Assembly (NCBI GenBank): GCA_964508225.1
Contig: CAZDRX010000002.1
Location: forward strand, 1-64,000
DNA from: CAZDRX01 sp964508225
Lineage (GTDB): Bacteria > Patescibacteriota > Gracilibacteria > Peribacterales > Peribacteraceae
Direction of reading: 5' to 3'
Length of the DNA: 64,000 bases
The notes beneath the pieces are model-generated. The model saw only the letters and a list, made by a program, of their open reading frames with translations, was not told where the DNA came from and ran no database searches. Of this stretch, positions 1-7,545 are shown in pieces. The position numbers and the translations under genes were made by a program. How positions within the stretch are numbered: the first letter of the stretch is position 1; each line of letters opens with the position of its first letter.

Positions 1-167
1 CCGCTGATTCCTCCGTCTCCAGCGGAGAGAGTTCTTCCGTGACGTCGAGCGAGACGTCCTCCTCCGCTTCCTCCGAGGTGAGTTCCTCCGCACCGTCTTC
101 CGTCGAGTCCGCGCCGGTGACGGGTGAGTCGGCCGATCCCGCGCCTGCGCCTACAGTGACCGAGTAA
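1..167 (+). CDS. C-terminal end of a Ser/Thr/Glu/Pro-rich protein (5' truncated)
   Basis: Only the last 54 codons are inside the window. The open frame starts at base 3 and ends at TAA 165-167. The encoded tail is almost entirely Ser, Glu, Thr, Val, Ala and Pro, with runs such as SSSVTSSETSSS and a final PAPAPTVTE. Low-complexity tails of this kind are typical of exported or surface proteins, where they act as wall- or surface-spanning linkers. No domain or membrane segment is visible, so the function cannot be named. It converges on the metallophosphoesterase gene, whose stop lies 3 bases away. Confidence 0.6.
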   Translation, partial: ADSSVSSGESSSVTSSETSSSASSEVSSSAPSSVESAPVTGESADPAPAPTVTE

Positions 168-170
168 GCC

Positions 171-977
171 TTATTTCGATTTCTGCCACCCCCTCTTCGT
201 GCGGCGGTACCGCAGTGTTTCGCTGATGCTGAATGCGCCGCCTTCCCATGTGCGCACATCGATCCTGAGACGTCCGTCATCGATCGTGAGCAGGTTGTAG
301 CTGTTGGGCTCGCGGTTCGTCCGCGTCGAGATCGCGGTGCCCGCCTGCACGTGCAGGATGGAGCGCTCGAGATCGGTATGCACGTTTCGGAGATCCTCGG
401 CACAGGATCGGTGGTAGTGGCCGGTGAGGATGAGGTCGACGCCGCAGCGTTCGAATCGCTTCAGGGTCTTGCGCGCGCCCTTGATGATCTCGCGATGCTT
501 CAGATCCGGATGCTTGCAGAACGGGTGATGCGCCACGACGATCCGGAGCGAGAGATCGGGGAGTCCGCGGAAGATCTTCTCCACCTGCTTCATCTGTCGT
601 CCGTTGATCTTCCCGTTCACGAGCGTGAGTGACCGTGCCGAATTCACCCCCACGACTGCGATCTCATTGTCTGCGTAGAGCGGATTCAGCTGCTTCGAGA
701 TGTAGTTTTTGTAGCGGTGCAGCGGCAGGAGAAACCGCCTCGTGACATCGAAGAACGGGATGTCGTGATTACCCGGTACCACGATGAACGGTGCGGGGAG
801 CTGCTCCAGATATTCGCGCGCATGTTTGAATTCCCGGCGCAGAGCCCGTTGGGTGAGATCACCGCTCACGGCGATGAGCGAAGGCTTCATCGCCCTCAGA
901 TCATCGAGGAGCGCCTCCTCCGCGTTCTCGCGGATACGGCCGAAGTGCAGATCAGAAATGTGCGCGATGGTGCGCAT
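171..977 (-). CDS. Calcineurin-like metallophosphoesterase
   Basis: A 268-residue protein of the calcineurin-like phosphoesterase superfamily, which hydrolyses phosphomono- or phosphodiesters with a two-metal centre. The metal ligands are readable in order: D9-x-H11 (SDLHFG), D40 (SGDLTQ), N70-H71 (PGNHD), H150 (VAHHPF) and H187-x-H189 (GHYH). The set is complete, so it should be catalytically competent. There is no signal peptide, so it is probably cytoplasmic. The length and motif spacing resemble the Icc/CpdA (3',5'-cAMP phosphodiesterase) branch, but the substrate cannot be read from sequence. It is transcribed leftwards, in the same direction as the small gene at 1022-1210. Confidence 0.88.
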   Translation of the reverse strand: MRTIAHISDLHFGRIRENAEEALLDDLRAMKPSLIAVSGDLTQRALRREFKHAREYLEQLPAPFIVVPGNHDIPFFDVTRRFLLPLHRYKNYISKQLNPLYADNEIAVVGVNSARSLTLVNGKINGRQMKQVEKIFRGLPDLSLRIVVAHHPFCKHPDLKHREIIKGARKTLKRFERCGVDLILTGHYHRSCAEDLRNVHTDLERSILHVQAGTAISTRTNREPNSYNLLTIDDGRLRIDVRTWEGGAFSISETLRYRRTKRGWQKSK

Positions 978-1021
978 GGCGGGAGTTTAGTCTTCGTTGC
1001 GTCCGATGGATACGCGAAGCG

Positions 1022-1210
1022 TCACCCGTTCTGATTCATCGTCGTGACCTGCATGAGGTGCATGAGCTCCTCCCGCGTTGTCTCCGGCATCTTGCGGACG
1101 TTCGCAATAACAAGGGCGCGGAACTCATTATTATGGATGATCTCAGCAGGTTTCCCACGGATGAGACTTGCCAGCCTCTCAGGTTCGATGATGTCCGGGA
1201 GTTTGGACAT
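1022..1210 (-). CDS. Small conserved-looking hypothetical protein (62 aa)
   Basis: A 62-residue cytoplasmic protein beginning MSKLPDIIEPERLA. The ATG at 1210 is preferred over the in-frame one at 1231 because a good promoter (TTGACA, 16-base spacer, TAGGCT at 1219-1246) lies on top of the longer version. That leaves a leader of only a few bases. The product is mostly helical and charged, with no cysteines and no membrane segment. No family is recognised. It lies just upstream of the metallophosphoesterase gene on the same strand and could be cotranscribed with it (44-base gap). Confidence 0.6.
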   Translation of the reverse strand: MSKLPDIIEPERLASLIRGKPAEIIHNNEFRALVIANVRKMPETTREELMHLMQVTTMNQNG

Positions 1211-1218
1211 TGAGAGAC

Positions 1219-1246
1219 AGCCTAATCTCAATCACCCCCCTGTCAA
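1219..1246 (-). promoter_or_regulatory. Sigma-70-type promoter of the small gene at 1022-1210
   Basis: On the minus strand the -35 is TTGACA (1246-1241), the spacer is 16 bases and the -10 is TAGGCT (1224-1219). The ATG follows 8 bases after the -10 box, so the transcript would be leaderless or nearly so. Confidence 0.6.
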
Positions 1247-1293
1247 ACCCCCGCAAGGGTGGCTTCTCGGGAGGGCTTCAGGAAGCCCTCGGA

Positions 1294-1743
1294 TCACGCA
1301 GGCGACTGTTCGATGCGGAGAAGCTTCTTCTTCCGGTGCACGCCGGCACTGAAACCCCCCAAACCGTGCGTGGACACCACCCTGTGGCAGGGGATGAGGA
1401 TCGGCATGCGGTTTCTGCCGCAGGCGTTCGCCACCGCGCGGTACGCCTTCGGTTTGCCGATCTTCTTTGCGAGTTCCGCATACGATACCGTCTTGCCGAA
1501 GCCGATCTTCTGCATGGCCGCGAGCACCGCATGGTCGAACGGGGTTCCGGTGATGTGGAGCGGCACGCTGAAGACATCGCGTTTTCCGGCGAGGTACTCC
1601 GTGATTTCCGCAGCACATTTCCGGAGCAGCGGACTCGCCTCATCGCCCTTCTTCTTCGAAGTGAAATCGAGCCCCGTGATGGCTCCGTTCGTCTCCGTGA
1701 TCGTGATGCTGCCGAGTTCTGACGGGAAAGTGAGGGTCTGCAT
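1294..1743 (-). CDS. ogt: Methylated-DNA--protein-cysteine methyltransferase
   Basis: A 149-residue MGMT/Ogt-type DNA repair protein that transfers alkyl groups from O6-alkylguanine to its own cysteine (suicide reaction). The diagnostic PCHRV motif is at 118-122, with the acceptor C119, so this is not an alkyltransferase-like protein that has lost the Cys. The preceding AYRAVANACGRN helix region and the downstream GLGGFSAGVHRKKKLL segment are typical of the family. The start at ATG 1743 is chosen because a TACAAT -10 box sits at 1756-1751, only 7 bases upstream, inside the longer reading frame. The expected N-terminal domain is short but present. It is divergent from the small gene at 1839. 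Confidence 0.92.
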   Translation of the reverse strand: MQTLTFPSELGSITITETNGAITGLDFTSKKKGDEASPLLRKCAAEITEYLAGKRDVFSVPLHITGTPFDHAVLAAMQKIGFGKTVSYAELAKKIGKPKAYRAVANACGRNRMPILIPCHRVVSTHGLGGFSAGVHRKKKLLRIEQSPA

Positions 1744-1838
1744 GGATCTGATTGTACCGCTTCGGAGAGCCATCGCCAGTCTGGATTGTCAGGCTTCTTT
1801 GACGAGGCAGGTGCGGGCGAATACCCTGACCGTTCCCT

Positions 1839-2171
1839 ATGACTCCCGACGCCAAGCGCGAACCAACGGCTCTGGAACTCGAGATCGCGGCAGAGATCGT
1901 GGTGCCCGCGGATGGGCAGCATGATTCGGCTGCCGAATTCACACTCCACTCGCTCCGCCGGGATCTGGCACGCACGCTCACGCTCTCGGACGAGGAGTCC
2001 GCACGTCTTTCGACACTCGATCCTGATACTCGTAACAGCCTCCTCGGTTCACTGAGGGATACGTACTGGCACATGAGTGCCTTCGTCGCATTCGAGCCGG
2101 TGGCGGCCGGAGCCGTCACGATGGAGCTACGGAGCAAGCTCGCGCAGCTTTCCGCAGGTGTGGATTCCTGA
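1839..2171 (+). CDS. Hypothetical 110-aa protein
   Basis: A 110-residue acidic, probably helical cytoplasmic protein with no signal peptide or membrane segment and no recognised family. The leader ends in the pyrimidine-rich TTCCCT directly before ATG, a pattern shared with many starts in this window. It ends 24 bases before the ABC ATPase gene, but a TACGCT -10-like box in that gap suggests livG has its own promoter. No function is proposed. Confidence 0.55.
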   Translation: MTPDAKREPTALELEIAAEIVVPADGQHDSAAEFTLHSLRRDLARTLTLSDEESARLSTLDPDTRNSLLGSLRDTYWHMSAFVAFEPVAAGAVTMELRSKLAQLSAGVDS

Positions 2172-2195
2172 CGGATTTGCTACGCTGGAAGGCAC

Positions 2196-2930
2196 ATGGC
2201 CATCCTCTCCGCACGCAATCTCCAGTGGTCGATTCAGGGTCAGAAGATCCTGAAGAACATCACGCTCGACGTGGCGGAAGGCGAGATCGTCGGCATCATC
2301 GGTCCGAACGGTTCGGGCAAGACGACGTTCTTCAATGTGCTCTCCGGATTCCTGCGCCCCGAGCATGGCACGATTCACTTCAAAGGTGCCGACATTACAG
2401 CGCTTCCTGCAGCGGAACGGGCACGGATCGGCATCGGCAGAGTCTTCCAGAACTTCGGCATCTTCCGCGATATGACGCTCTCCGAGAATGTGCTCGTCGC
2501 ACTCGAATCCCTCCCGAAGGAGCAGAAGCTCGTCCTTGGTGACCTGAAGAAAGCTGTGCATGACACCCTCAAGATGGTCGGTCTCGAGAGCCACACGATG
2601 CGCAAGGCGAGCAGCCTCTCCGGCGGGCAGATGCGTCTCCTCGAGATCGCACGCACGCTTGCCTCCGGCAAAGAACTCTTCCTCCTCGACGAACCCACCG
2701 CCGGTGTCTCACCCAAGATGACGTCCGAAGTCGCCGCTCTCATTCAGACACTGAAGAAGGCGGGGAAGACGGTCCTCATCGTGGAGCATGACCTCCCGTT
2801 CATCCGCCGGATATGTGATCGCGTCATCGTCTTCGACGTCGGAGAGGTCGTCCTGCAGGGGACGCCCGAAGAGGTCCATGGCAACCGGAAGCTCAAAGAA
2901 CTGTACTTTGGCGCCGATCCGACCGAGTGA
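2196..2930 (+). CDS. Branched-chain amino acid type ABC transporter, ATP-binding protein (LivG-like)
   Basis: A 244-residue ABC ATPase. Walker A GPNGSGKT is at 36-43, the signature LSGGQ near residue 140, Walker B LFLLDEP near 160-166, and the switch His is in IVEHD. The overall pattern (VFQNFGIF region, TAGVSPKM after Walker B, C-terminal QGTPEEV) places it in the LivG/LivF group of hydrophobic amino acid transport ATPases. It is followed by a matching solute-binding lipoprotein and two permeases. A second ATPase (LivF) is not in the cluster, so this one may work as a homodimer or pair with a protein encoded elsewhere. The substrate is uncertain: Liv-family systems also carry urea, amides or other amino acids. 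Confidence 0.9.
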   Translation: MAILSARNLQWSIQGQKILKNITLDVAEGEIVGIIGPNGSGKTTFFNVLSGFLRPEHGTIHFKGADITALPAAERARIGIGRVFQNFGIFRDMTLSENVLVALESLPKEQKLVLGDLKKAVHDTLKMVGLESHTMRKASSLSGGQMRLLEIARTLASGKELFLLDEPTAGVSPKMTSEVAALIQTLKKAGKTVLIVEHDLPFIRRICDRVIVFDVGEVVLQGTPEEVHGNRKLKELYFGADPTE

Positions 2931-2991
2931 TTGACTTGGAACTTTCGGGGATGGAGACTACCTCCTGAATTTCCCTTTTCCCCTCCTTCCT

Positions 2992-4113
2992 ATGAAGCGT
3001 GCCTTCCTCGTTTCTGCCGTGTGTGCACTCGGACTCGCCGCGTGCGGTCAGGGCAACCAGACCATCCGTATCGGATTCATCGGTCCGCTCACCGGAGACG
3101 CCGCATCGTTCGGTGTCGATACCCTGAACGGCACCCGGATCGCCGTCGATGAAATCAACGCCGCCGGAGGCATCAACGGCAAGAAGGTCGAACTCATCGC
3201 CGAGGACGGACGGTGCAACGGAGCCGACGCCACAAGCGCCGTCCAGAAGCTCGTGAACGTCGATCAGGTGGTCGCCATCATCGGAGGACAATGCAGTTCC
3301 GAGACGCTCGCCGCCGCACCCGTTGCCGAGGCCGCCAAGGTCATCCTCATCTCGCCCGTCAGCTCGAGCCCCGACGTGACGAAAGCCGGTGATTACGTCT
3401 TCCGCGTCTACCCGAGCGACGCCCTCAAGGGCAAGGCTCTCGGTGCGTACTTCGCCAAGGCCGGATTCAAGAAAATCGCGATCATCAGCGAAAATACGGA
3501 CTTCTGTCAGGGAGTCCGCGGCTCCGTGAAGGCCAACCTCCCCGCGGGCGTCACCCTCGCCTTCGATGAAGTCGTGGATCAGGGTACCAAGGACTACCGC
3601 ACGCTCATGACCCGCCTCAAGGCTACGGACTTCGATGCCTTCCTCGTCAACGGCCAGTCGGACGCTACGGTCGTCGAAATGGTGAAACAGATGCGTGCAC
3701 TCGGCATGAAGCAGCAGATCGTCGGCACCGATACGTCGGACTCCGTCAGCCTTGGTCAGATGGCCAAGGAAGCGGTGGAAGGGCTCAAGCCGCTCTCCGT
3801 ACCGAGTCTTTCCGAGGAGAATCCCAAGGGTAGTGATTTCGCCAAAGTCTTCCGCCAGCGCTATGACGAGCCGAAGTTCAGCATGTTCTTCGCCGCTCTC
3901 GCGCATGACGCCGCCAAACTCACGATCGAAAAGATCGGTGAGGTCGGAACCGGCGAGCCGCTCAAGAACGCTCTCTACGCGCTCAAGTCATACGACGGCG
4001 TCGTGGGTTCGTTCCACTTCGATGAATACGGCGACGTTCAGGGCATTCCGTACGCCATGAAGCAGTTCAAGGACGGTCAGCTCGTGCAGTCGGAAATCAT
4101 CCCGCTGGACTAA
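2992..4113 (+). CDS. Liv-type ABC transporter substrate-binding lipoprotein
   Basis: A 373-residue periplasmic-binding-protein-like receptor. The signal peptide ends in the lipobox L15-A-A-C18, so the mature protein should be lipid-anchored outside the membrane. After it comes the typical Leu/Ile/Val-binding fold: IRIGFIGPLTGD, then DEINAAGGINGKKVEL, and a C-terminal GSFHFDEYGDVQG. It supplies ligand to the permeases encoded next. The leader (2965-2991) is a CU-rich tract with no Shine-Dalgarno sequence. A strong terminator lies 21 bases after the stop, so this gene should be transcribed in excess over the permeases. This fits the usual stoichiometry of binding proteins. Confidence 0.9.
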   Translation: MKRAFLVSAVCALGLAACGQGNQTIRIGFIGPLTGDAASFGVDTLNGTRIAVDEINAAGGINGKKVELIAEDGRCNGADATSAVQKLVNVDQVVAIIGGQCSSETLAAAPVAEAAKVILISPVSSSPDVTKAGDYVFRVYPSDALKGKALGAYFAKAGFKKIAIISENTDFCQGVRGSVKANLPAGVTLAFDEVVDQGTKDYRTLMTRLKATDFDAFLVNGQSDATVVEMVKQMRALGMKQQIVGTDTSDSVSLGQMAKEAVEGLKPLSVPSLSEENPKGSDFAKVFRQRYDEPKFSMFFAALAHDAAKLTIEKIGEVGTGEPLKNALYALKSYDGVVGSFHFDEYGDVQGIPYAMKQFKDGQLVQSEIIPLD

Positions 4114-4134
4114 CCGTACCGATCGTAGAATCCC

Positions 4135-4163
4135 AAGCGGGGGCTGCTGCCCCCGCTTTTTTT
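4135..4163 (+). terminator. Rho-independent terminator between binding protein and permease genes
   Basis: A ten-base-pair stem AAGCGGGGGC / GCCCCCGCTT with a TGCT loop, followed by a run of T residues. It can attenuate read-through from the binding-protein gene into the permease genes. Confidence 0.9.
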
Positions 4164-4179
4164 GTGGGACAATGCGCCC

Positions 4180-5049
4180 GTGCAGCTTCTCGTGAACGCC
4201 CTCATCACAGGTTCTTTTGCCGCTCTGATGGCGGCGGGGCTGTCGCTCGTGTACGGCGTGCTCGGCGTCTTCAATATGGCACTCGGCCAGATCGCCCTCA
4301 CCGGTGGTTACGTGACGTGGTGGCTGGTCGTGCACGCGTTCCCGCTCCCGATTGCCATGCTCGGTGGACTCATCGCTGCGGCACTGGTGACGTGGTTCAG
4401 CTTCGAGATTTCCGTGGCGCCGTTCTATCAGCGTCACCGCTTTCTTCCGCTCGTGACCACCATCGCTCTCAGCATGGTGCTCGATGGTTCCATTCTCATG
4501 CTCTTCCATGAAGATCCGAAGAGCATCATCGCCGGACGGGGTCTTCTGCACTTCGGATCAACGGTCATCGCGGTCGAACAGGTGATTCTCATTGCCCTGA
4601 CCTTTCTGTTTCTCGCCGTCCTGACGTGGGCGTTGCTCGGTACGCCGCTCGGCCGCCGTGTCCGTGCCACCGTGCAGCATCCCGCTGCCGCGCAGAGCCT
4701 CGGGATCAATGCCGCGCTGCTCCATCGCGGGATCTTCATCCTCTCGGGCGTGCTCGCCGGATGCGCCGGCATCTTCCAGGTCATCGATCTGAATCTCACA
4801 CCCGTGCTCGGCTTTTCGATCACGATCAAGGCGTACGCCGCTCTCATCGCCGGTGGCAAAGAGAGCCTGAAAGGAACCATATTCTGTGCGTACATGATCG
4901 CGCTTCTTGAGCAGCTTGCCATCGGCGTTCCCTGGTTCGGCGGTTACATCTCAGCCGGCTATCAGGCCACGGTCGCACTCCTGATCATCATCGTCATGCT
5001 GGTATGCAAGCCTGAAGGACTCTTCGGCTCCGTTACCCGTCGCGCATAG
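4180..5049 (+). CDS. Liv-type ABC transporter permease (LivH-like)
   Basis: A 289-residue polytopic permease of the branched-chain amino acid family, forming half of the membrane channel. LivH-type features are an N-terminal VNALITGSFAALMAAGLSLVYG helix pair, a central VQHPAAAQSLGINAALLHR cytoplasmic coupling loop and a C-terminal LLIIIVMLVCKPEGLFG. The GTG at 4180 is preferred over ATG 4162: the latter lies within the terminator T-run, and a GACAAT -10-like box at 4168-4173 falls between them. If so, the message is leaderless. It is followed after 2 bases by the second permease. Confidence 0.88.
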   Translation: MQLLVNALITGSFAALMAAGLSLVYGVLGVFNMALGQIALTGGYVTWWLVVHAFPLPIAMLGGLIAAALVTWFSFEISVAPFYQRHRFLPLVTTIALSMVLDGSILMLFHEDPKSIIAGRGLLHFGSTVIAVEQVILIALTFLFLAVLTWALLGTPLGRRVRATVQHPAAAQSLGINAALLHRGIFILSGVLAGCAGIFQVIDLNLTPVLGFSITIKAYAALIAGGKESLKGTIFCAYMIALLEQLAIGVPWFGGYISAGYQATVALLIIIVMLVCKPEGLFGSVTRRA

Positions 5050-5051
5050 TC

Positions 5052-5906
5052 ATGAACTACGCACTCCATATCATCATCATGGCCTGCATCACGACTCCCG
5101 TCGTGCTGGGTCTCAACCTCGTCCTCGGCCGTGGCAAAATCCTGCATTTCGGATCGGTGGGCGTCAGCGTCTTTGCGGCGTATGCGACGTTTCTGACACT
5201 CCAGGCAACGCAGAATTATATCCTTGCATCTCTCGCGGGGCTTCTCGCGGCACTGCTGATCTCCGCGCTCTTCGCGTGGCTTGCACTGCGTCTGGACGGC
5301 GATGCCTTCGGTATTCTCTCGATTGCGATGCACCTCTCCATCATTGCGGTCGTGCTCAACTGGACGGCACTGACGCGCGGTACGCTCGGGCTGCCGAGAA
5401 TCCCGCGTATGCCAGGCCTTGAAACCCTGCCGATGTTCACGGTTGCGATGCTCCTCGTTGCGGGACTCTACGCGTACGCGATGGTCAGGATCGACCGTGG
5501 CAAACTTGGGCGCTCCCTTGCAGCGCTCGCCGAGAACCGTTTTCACGCCGAATCGCTCGGAATCAACCGCGTCAGCGTCACCTTCAAGGCATTCCTGATC
5601 GCAGGCATCGGTGCATTCTTGAGCAACCTCTTCTTTCCCCAGTACATCGGGCTCCTGCACCCCAATGATTACCTCTTCCAGGTGCTCGTCTTCGACATCA
5701 TGTGCGTGGTGGCCGGAGGCCCCGGCAGTGTCCTCGGTGTCACACTCGCCACCTTCCTGCTGACGATTCTCCAGGAGTGCATACGATTCCTCCCCTTGCC
5801 CTTTTCGGTGGTCGGGCCGCTCCGGCTGCTCATGTTCGGCATCATTCTCCTCGTCGCGGTCTATGTGCGGCGCGAGACGGTGTTCCCGAAGCCTCGGACC
5901 ATCTAG
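5052..5906 (+). CDS. Liv-type ABC transporter permease (LivM-like)
   Basis: A 284-residue polytopic permease that pairs with the preceding LivH-like protein. It has the GRGKILHFGSVGV segment near the start, a coupling loop AENRFHAESLGINRVSVTFKAF around 165-185, and a GGPGSVLGVTLATFLL helix near the C-terminus, all typical of LivM. Stop codons of this gene and the convergent trhO overlap in the palindrome CTAG, each using TAG. No further transporter gene follows, so the cassette is ATPase, receptor, permease, permease. Confidence 0.88.
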   Translation: MNYALHIIIMACITTPVVLGLNLVLGRGKILHFGSVGVSVFAAYATFLTLQATQNYILASLAGLLAALLISALFAWLALRLDGDAFGILSIAMHLSIIAVVLNWTALTRGTLGLPRIPRMPGLETLPMFTVAMLLVAGLYAYAMVRIDRGKLGRSLAALAENRFHAESLGINRVSVTFKAFLIAGIGAFLSNLFFPQYIGLLHPNDYLFQVLVFDIMCVVAGGPGSVLGVTLATFLLTILQECIRFLPLPFSVVGPLRLLMFGIILLVAVYVRRETVFPKPRTI

Positions 5907-6760
5907 ACGAGCACTTCCTCGACCGCATGGGCCTTGCAGAGGCCACGGTGCTTCTTCTCGCAGTCGCTGCAGCAGACGAAGAGTTCGTGGCAGGTGGGGA
6001 TGGCGCAGTCCGTGTAGCGGTCCGTCGGGGTCTTGCAGTGCTCGCACTCCGAGACGTACGTCTGTTTGCGTGCACCGGGGAATCGCATCGATCTGCGCTC
6101 GTCGAACACGAACAGTCCTCCGTCGAAGTGGCCGTCCGGAAACGCTTCGCAGTATTTCACGATGCCGCCCTCAAGCTGACGCACGTTCGTGAAGCCCGAG
6201 TCGCGGAGGAATGCCGAGGCCTTCTCGCAGCGGATGCCGCCCGTGCAGTACGTCACGACGTTCTTGTCCTTGTACTGTGCAAGATCGGAGAGATGCGCGG
6301 GGATGTCGCGGAAGCTCTTCACGGGTAGTGTCACGGCATTTCTGAACCGGCCGATCTTCGCTTCGTAGTCATTGCGCATGTCGATGAGCACCAGATCCTC
6401 TCCGCGCTCGAGTTCGCTGTGCAGCTCCTCGGGCGTCACGTACGGTGCGGCGTTCGCGGGCTTCGTGTCCGTGTGGAGCGAGACGATCTCGGGACGGTAG
6501 CGTACGAAGAGCTTGCGGAAGACGTGATCGGGATGCACGGATTCTTTGAAGGCGATACCGCCGAAGAGGGGATGTGCGTTCAGTGCCGCTTTGTACTTCC
6601 CGATATTCTCCGGCGTGCCCGAGCAGGTGCCGTTGATACCCTCGGCACCGATGAGGATACGGCCTTTCAGCCCGAGCTCCGTACAGAGACGCCGGTGCGC
6701 CTCGGTTTCGGCCTCGGCATTCGGGACTGCCACGTATTTGTAGTACAGGAGGACATCCAT
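5903..6760 (-). CDS. trhO: tRNA uridine-34 hydroxylase TrhO (rhodanese family)
   Basis: A 285-residue member of the YceA/TrhO family, which makes 5-hydroxyuridine at the wobble position U34 of tRNAs in an oxygen-dependent reaction. An N-terminal ferredoxin-like domain (RILIGAEGINGT at 34-45) precedes the rhodanese domain with the active loop C172-TGGIRC178-EK. The C-terminal part carries a Cys-rich cluster (CEHC, CAIPTC, CCSDCEKKHRGLC), as in longer members of this family, probably a zinc site. It is convergent with livM and divergent from the SDR gene. Confidence 0.92.
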   Translation of the reverse strand: MDVLLYYKYVAVPNAEAETEAHRRLCTELGLKGRILIGAEGINGTCSGTPENIGKYKAALNAHPLFGGIAFKESVHPDHVFRKLFVRYRPEIVSLHTDTKPANAAPYVTPEELHSELERGEDLVLIDMRNDYEAKIGRFRNAVTLPVKSFRDIPAHLSDLAQYKDKNVVTYCTGGIRCEKASAFLRDSGFTNVRQLEGGIVKYCEAFPDGHFDGGLFVFDERRSMRFPGARKQTYVSECEHCKTPTDRYTDCAIPTCHELFVCCSDCEKKHRGLCKAHAVEEVLV

Positions 6761-6801
6761 CGGTTGGATGGTAGCAGAATTGTCGGTTACGATGGCACCC
6801 C

Positions 6802-7542
6802 ATGCAGACTTTTACCCTCATCACCGGCGCGAGCGCAGGCATCGGAGAGGCCACAGCACGCCTCTTTGCCGAGAAAGGCAGGAACCTCATTCTCATTGCG
6901 AGGCGTGGGGAAAGGCTCCAGCAGCTCAAGAAAGAGCTTGCTGCGGTCGAGGTGAAGATCTTCGAAGCCGATGTCACGAATGCCTCGGTTCTGGAGAAGA
7001 TCTTCCGGACGGATCTCGGGAAGACGGCGATCGACTGCATCGTGAACAATGCCGGCCTCGCACTCGGACGCGATGCGTTCGATCAGTACGACTTCGCCGA
7101 CGTCGAGAGAATGATCGACGTGAACATCACCGCTTTTCTCAAAGTGGCGCATCTCGGTCTCCCGTTCCTCAAGAACACCAAAGGGCATCTCATCAATCTC
7201 GGGAGCATCGCGGGGATGGAGGCGTACGGCGGGGGCGCGGTGTACTGCGGCACCAAACACTTCGTGCACGCGTTTTCCAAAGCACTCCGTCAGGATCTCC
7301 TCGGCTCGGGCGTGCGGGTGACGACCGTCGCTCCGGGCAATGTGGAAACCGAATTCAGCATCGTCCGTCACAAGGGTGACAAGGCCAAGGCGGATGCCGT
7401 GTACAAGGGCTTCCATGCTCTCACGGCGGCGGACATTGCCGATGCGATCTGGTACGCCGTCAGCCGACCTGCGCATGTGAATACCGAGCTTCTGCTCGTC
7501 ATGCCGACGGATCAGGCCGGAACCACCGTCTTCAGAAAGTAG
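6802..7542 (+). CDS. Short-chain dehydrogenase/reductase (YdfG-like)
   Basis: A 246-residue classical SDR. The cofactor motif TGASAGIG is at 8-15, NNAG at 82-85, and the catalytic S135, Y148 and K152 (YxxxK) are all present. RR at 34-35 after the second strand suggests NADP(H) preference. The overall pattern resembles YdfG-type 3-hydroxy acid/serine dehydrogenases, but the substrate cannot be fixed. A TACGAT -10-like box lies about 12 bases before the ATG, with a TTGGAT -35-like box 18 bases upstream, giving a very short leader. It is convergent with the HTTM-DCC gene, whose stop is 4 bases away. Confidence 0.88.
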   Translation: MQTFTLITGASAGIGEATARLFAEKGRNLILIARRGERLQQLKKELAAVEVKIFEADVTNASVLEKIFRTDLGKTAIDCIVNNAGLALGRDAFDQYDFADVERMIDVNITAFLKVAHLGLPFLKNTKGHLINLGSIAGMEAYGGGAVYCGTKHFVHAFSKALRQDLLGSGVRVTTVAPGNVETEFSIVRHKGDKAKADAVYKGFHALTAADIADAIWYAVSRPAHVNTELLLVMPTDQAGTTVFRK

Positions 7543-7545
7543 CGG

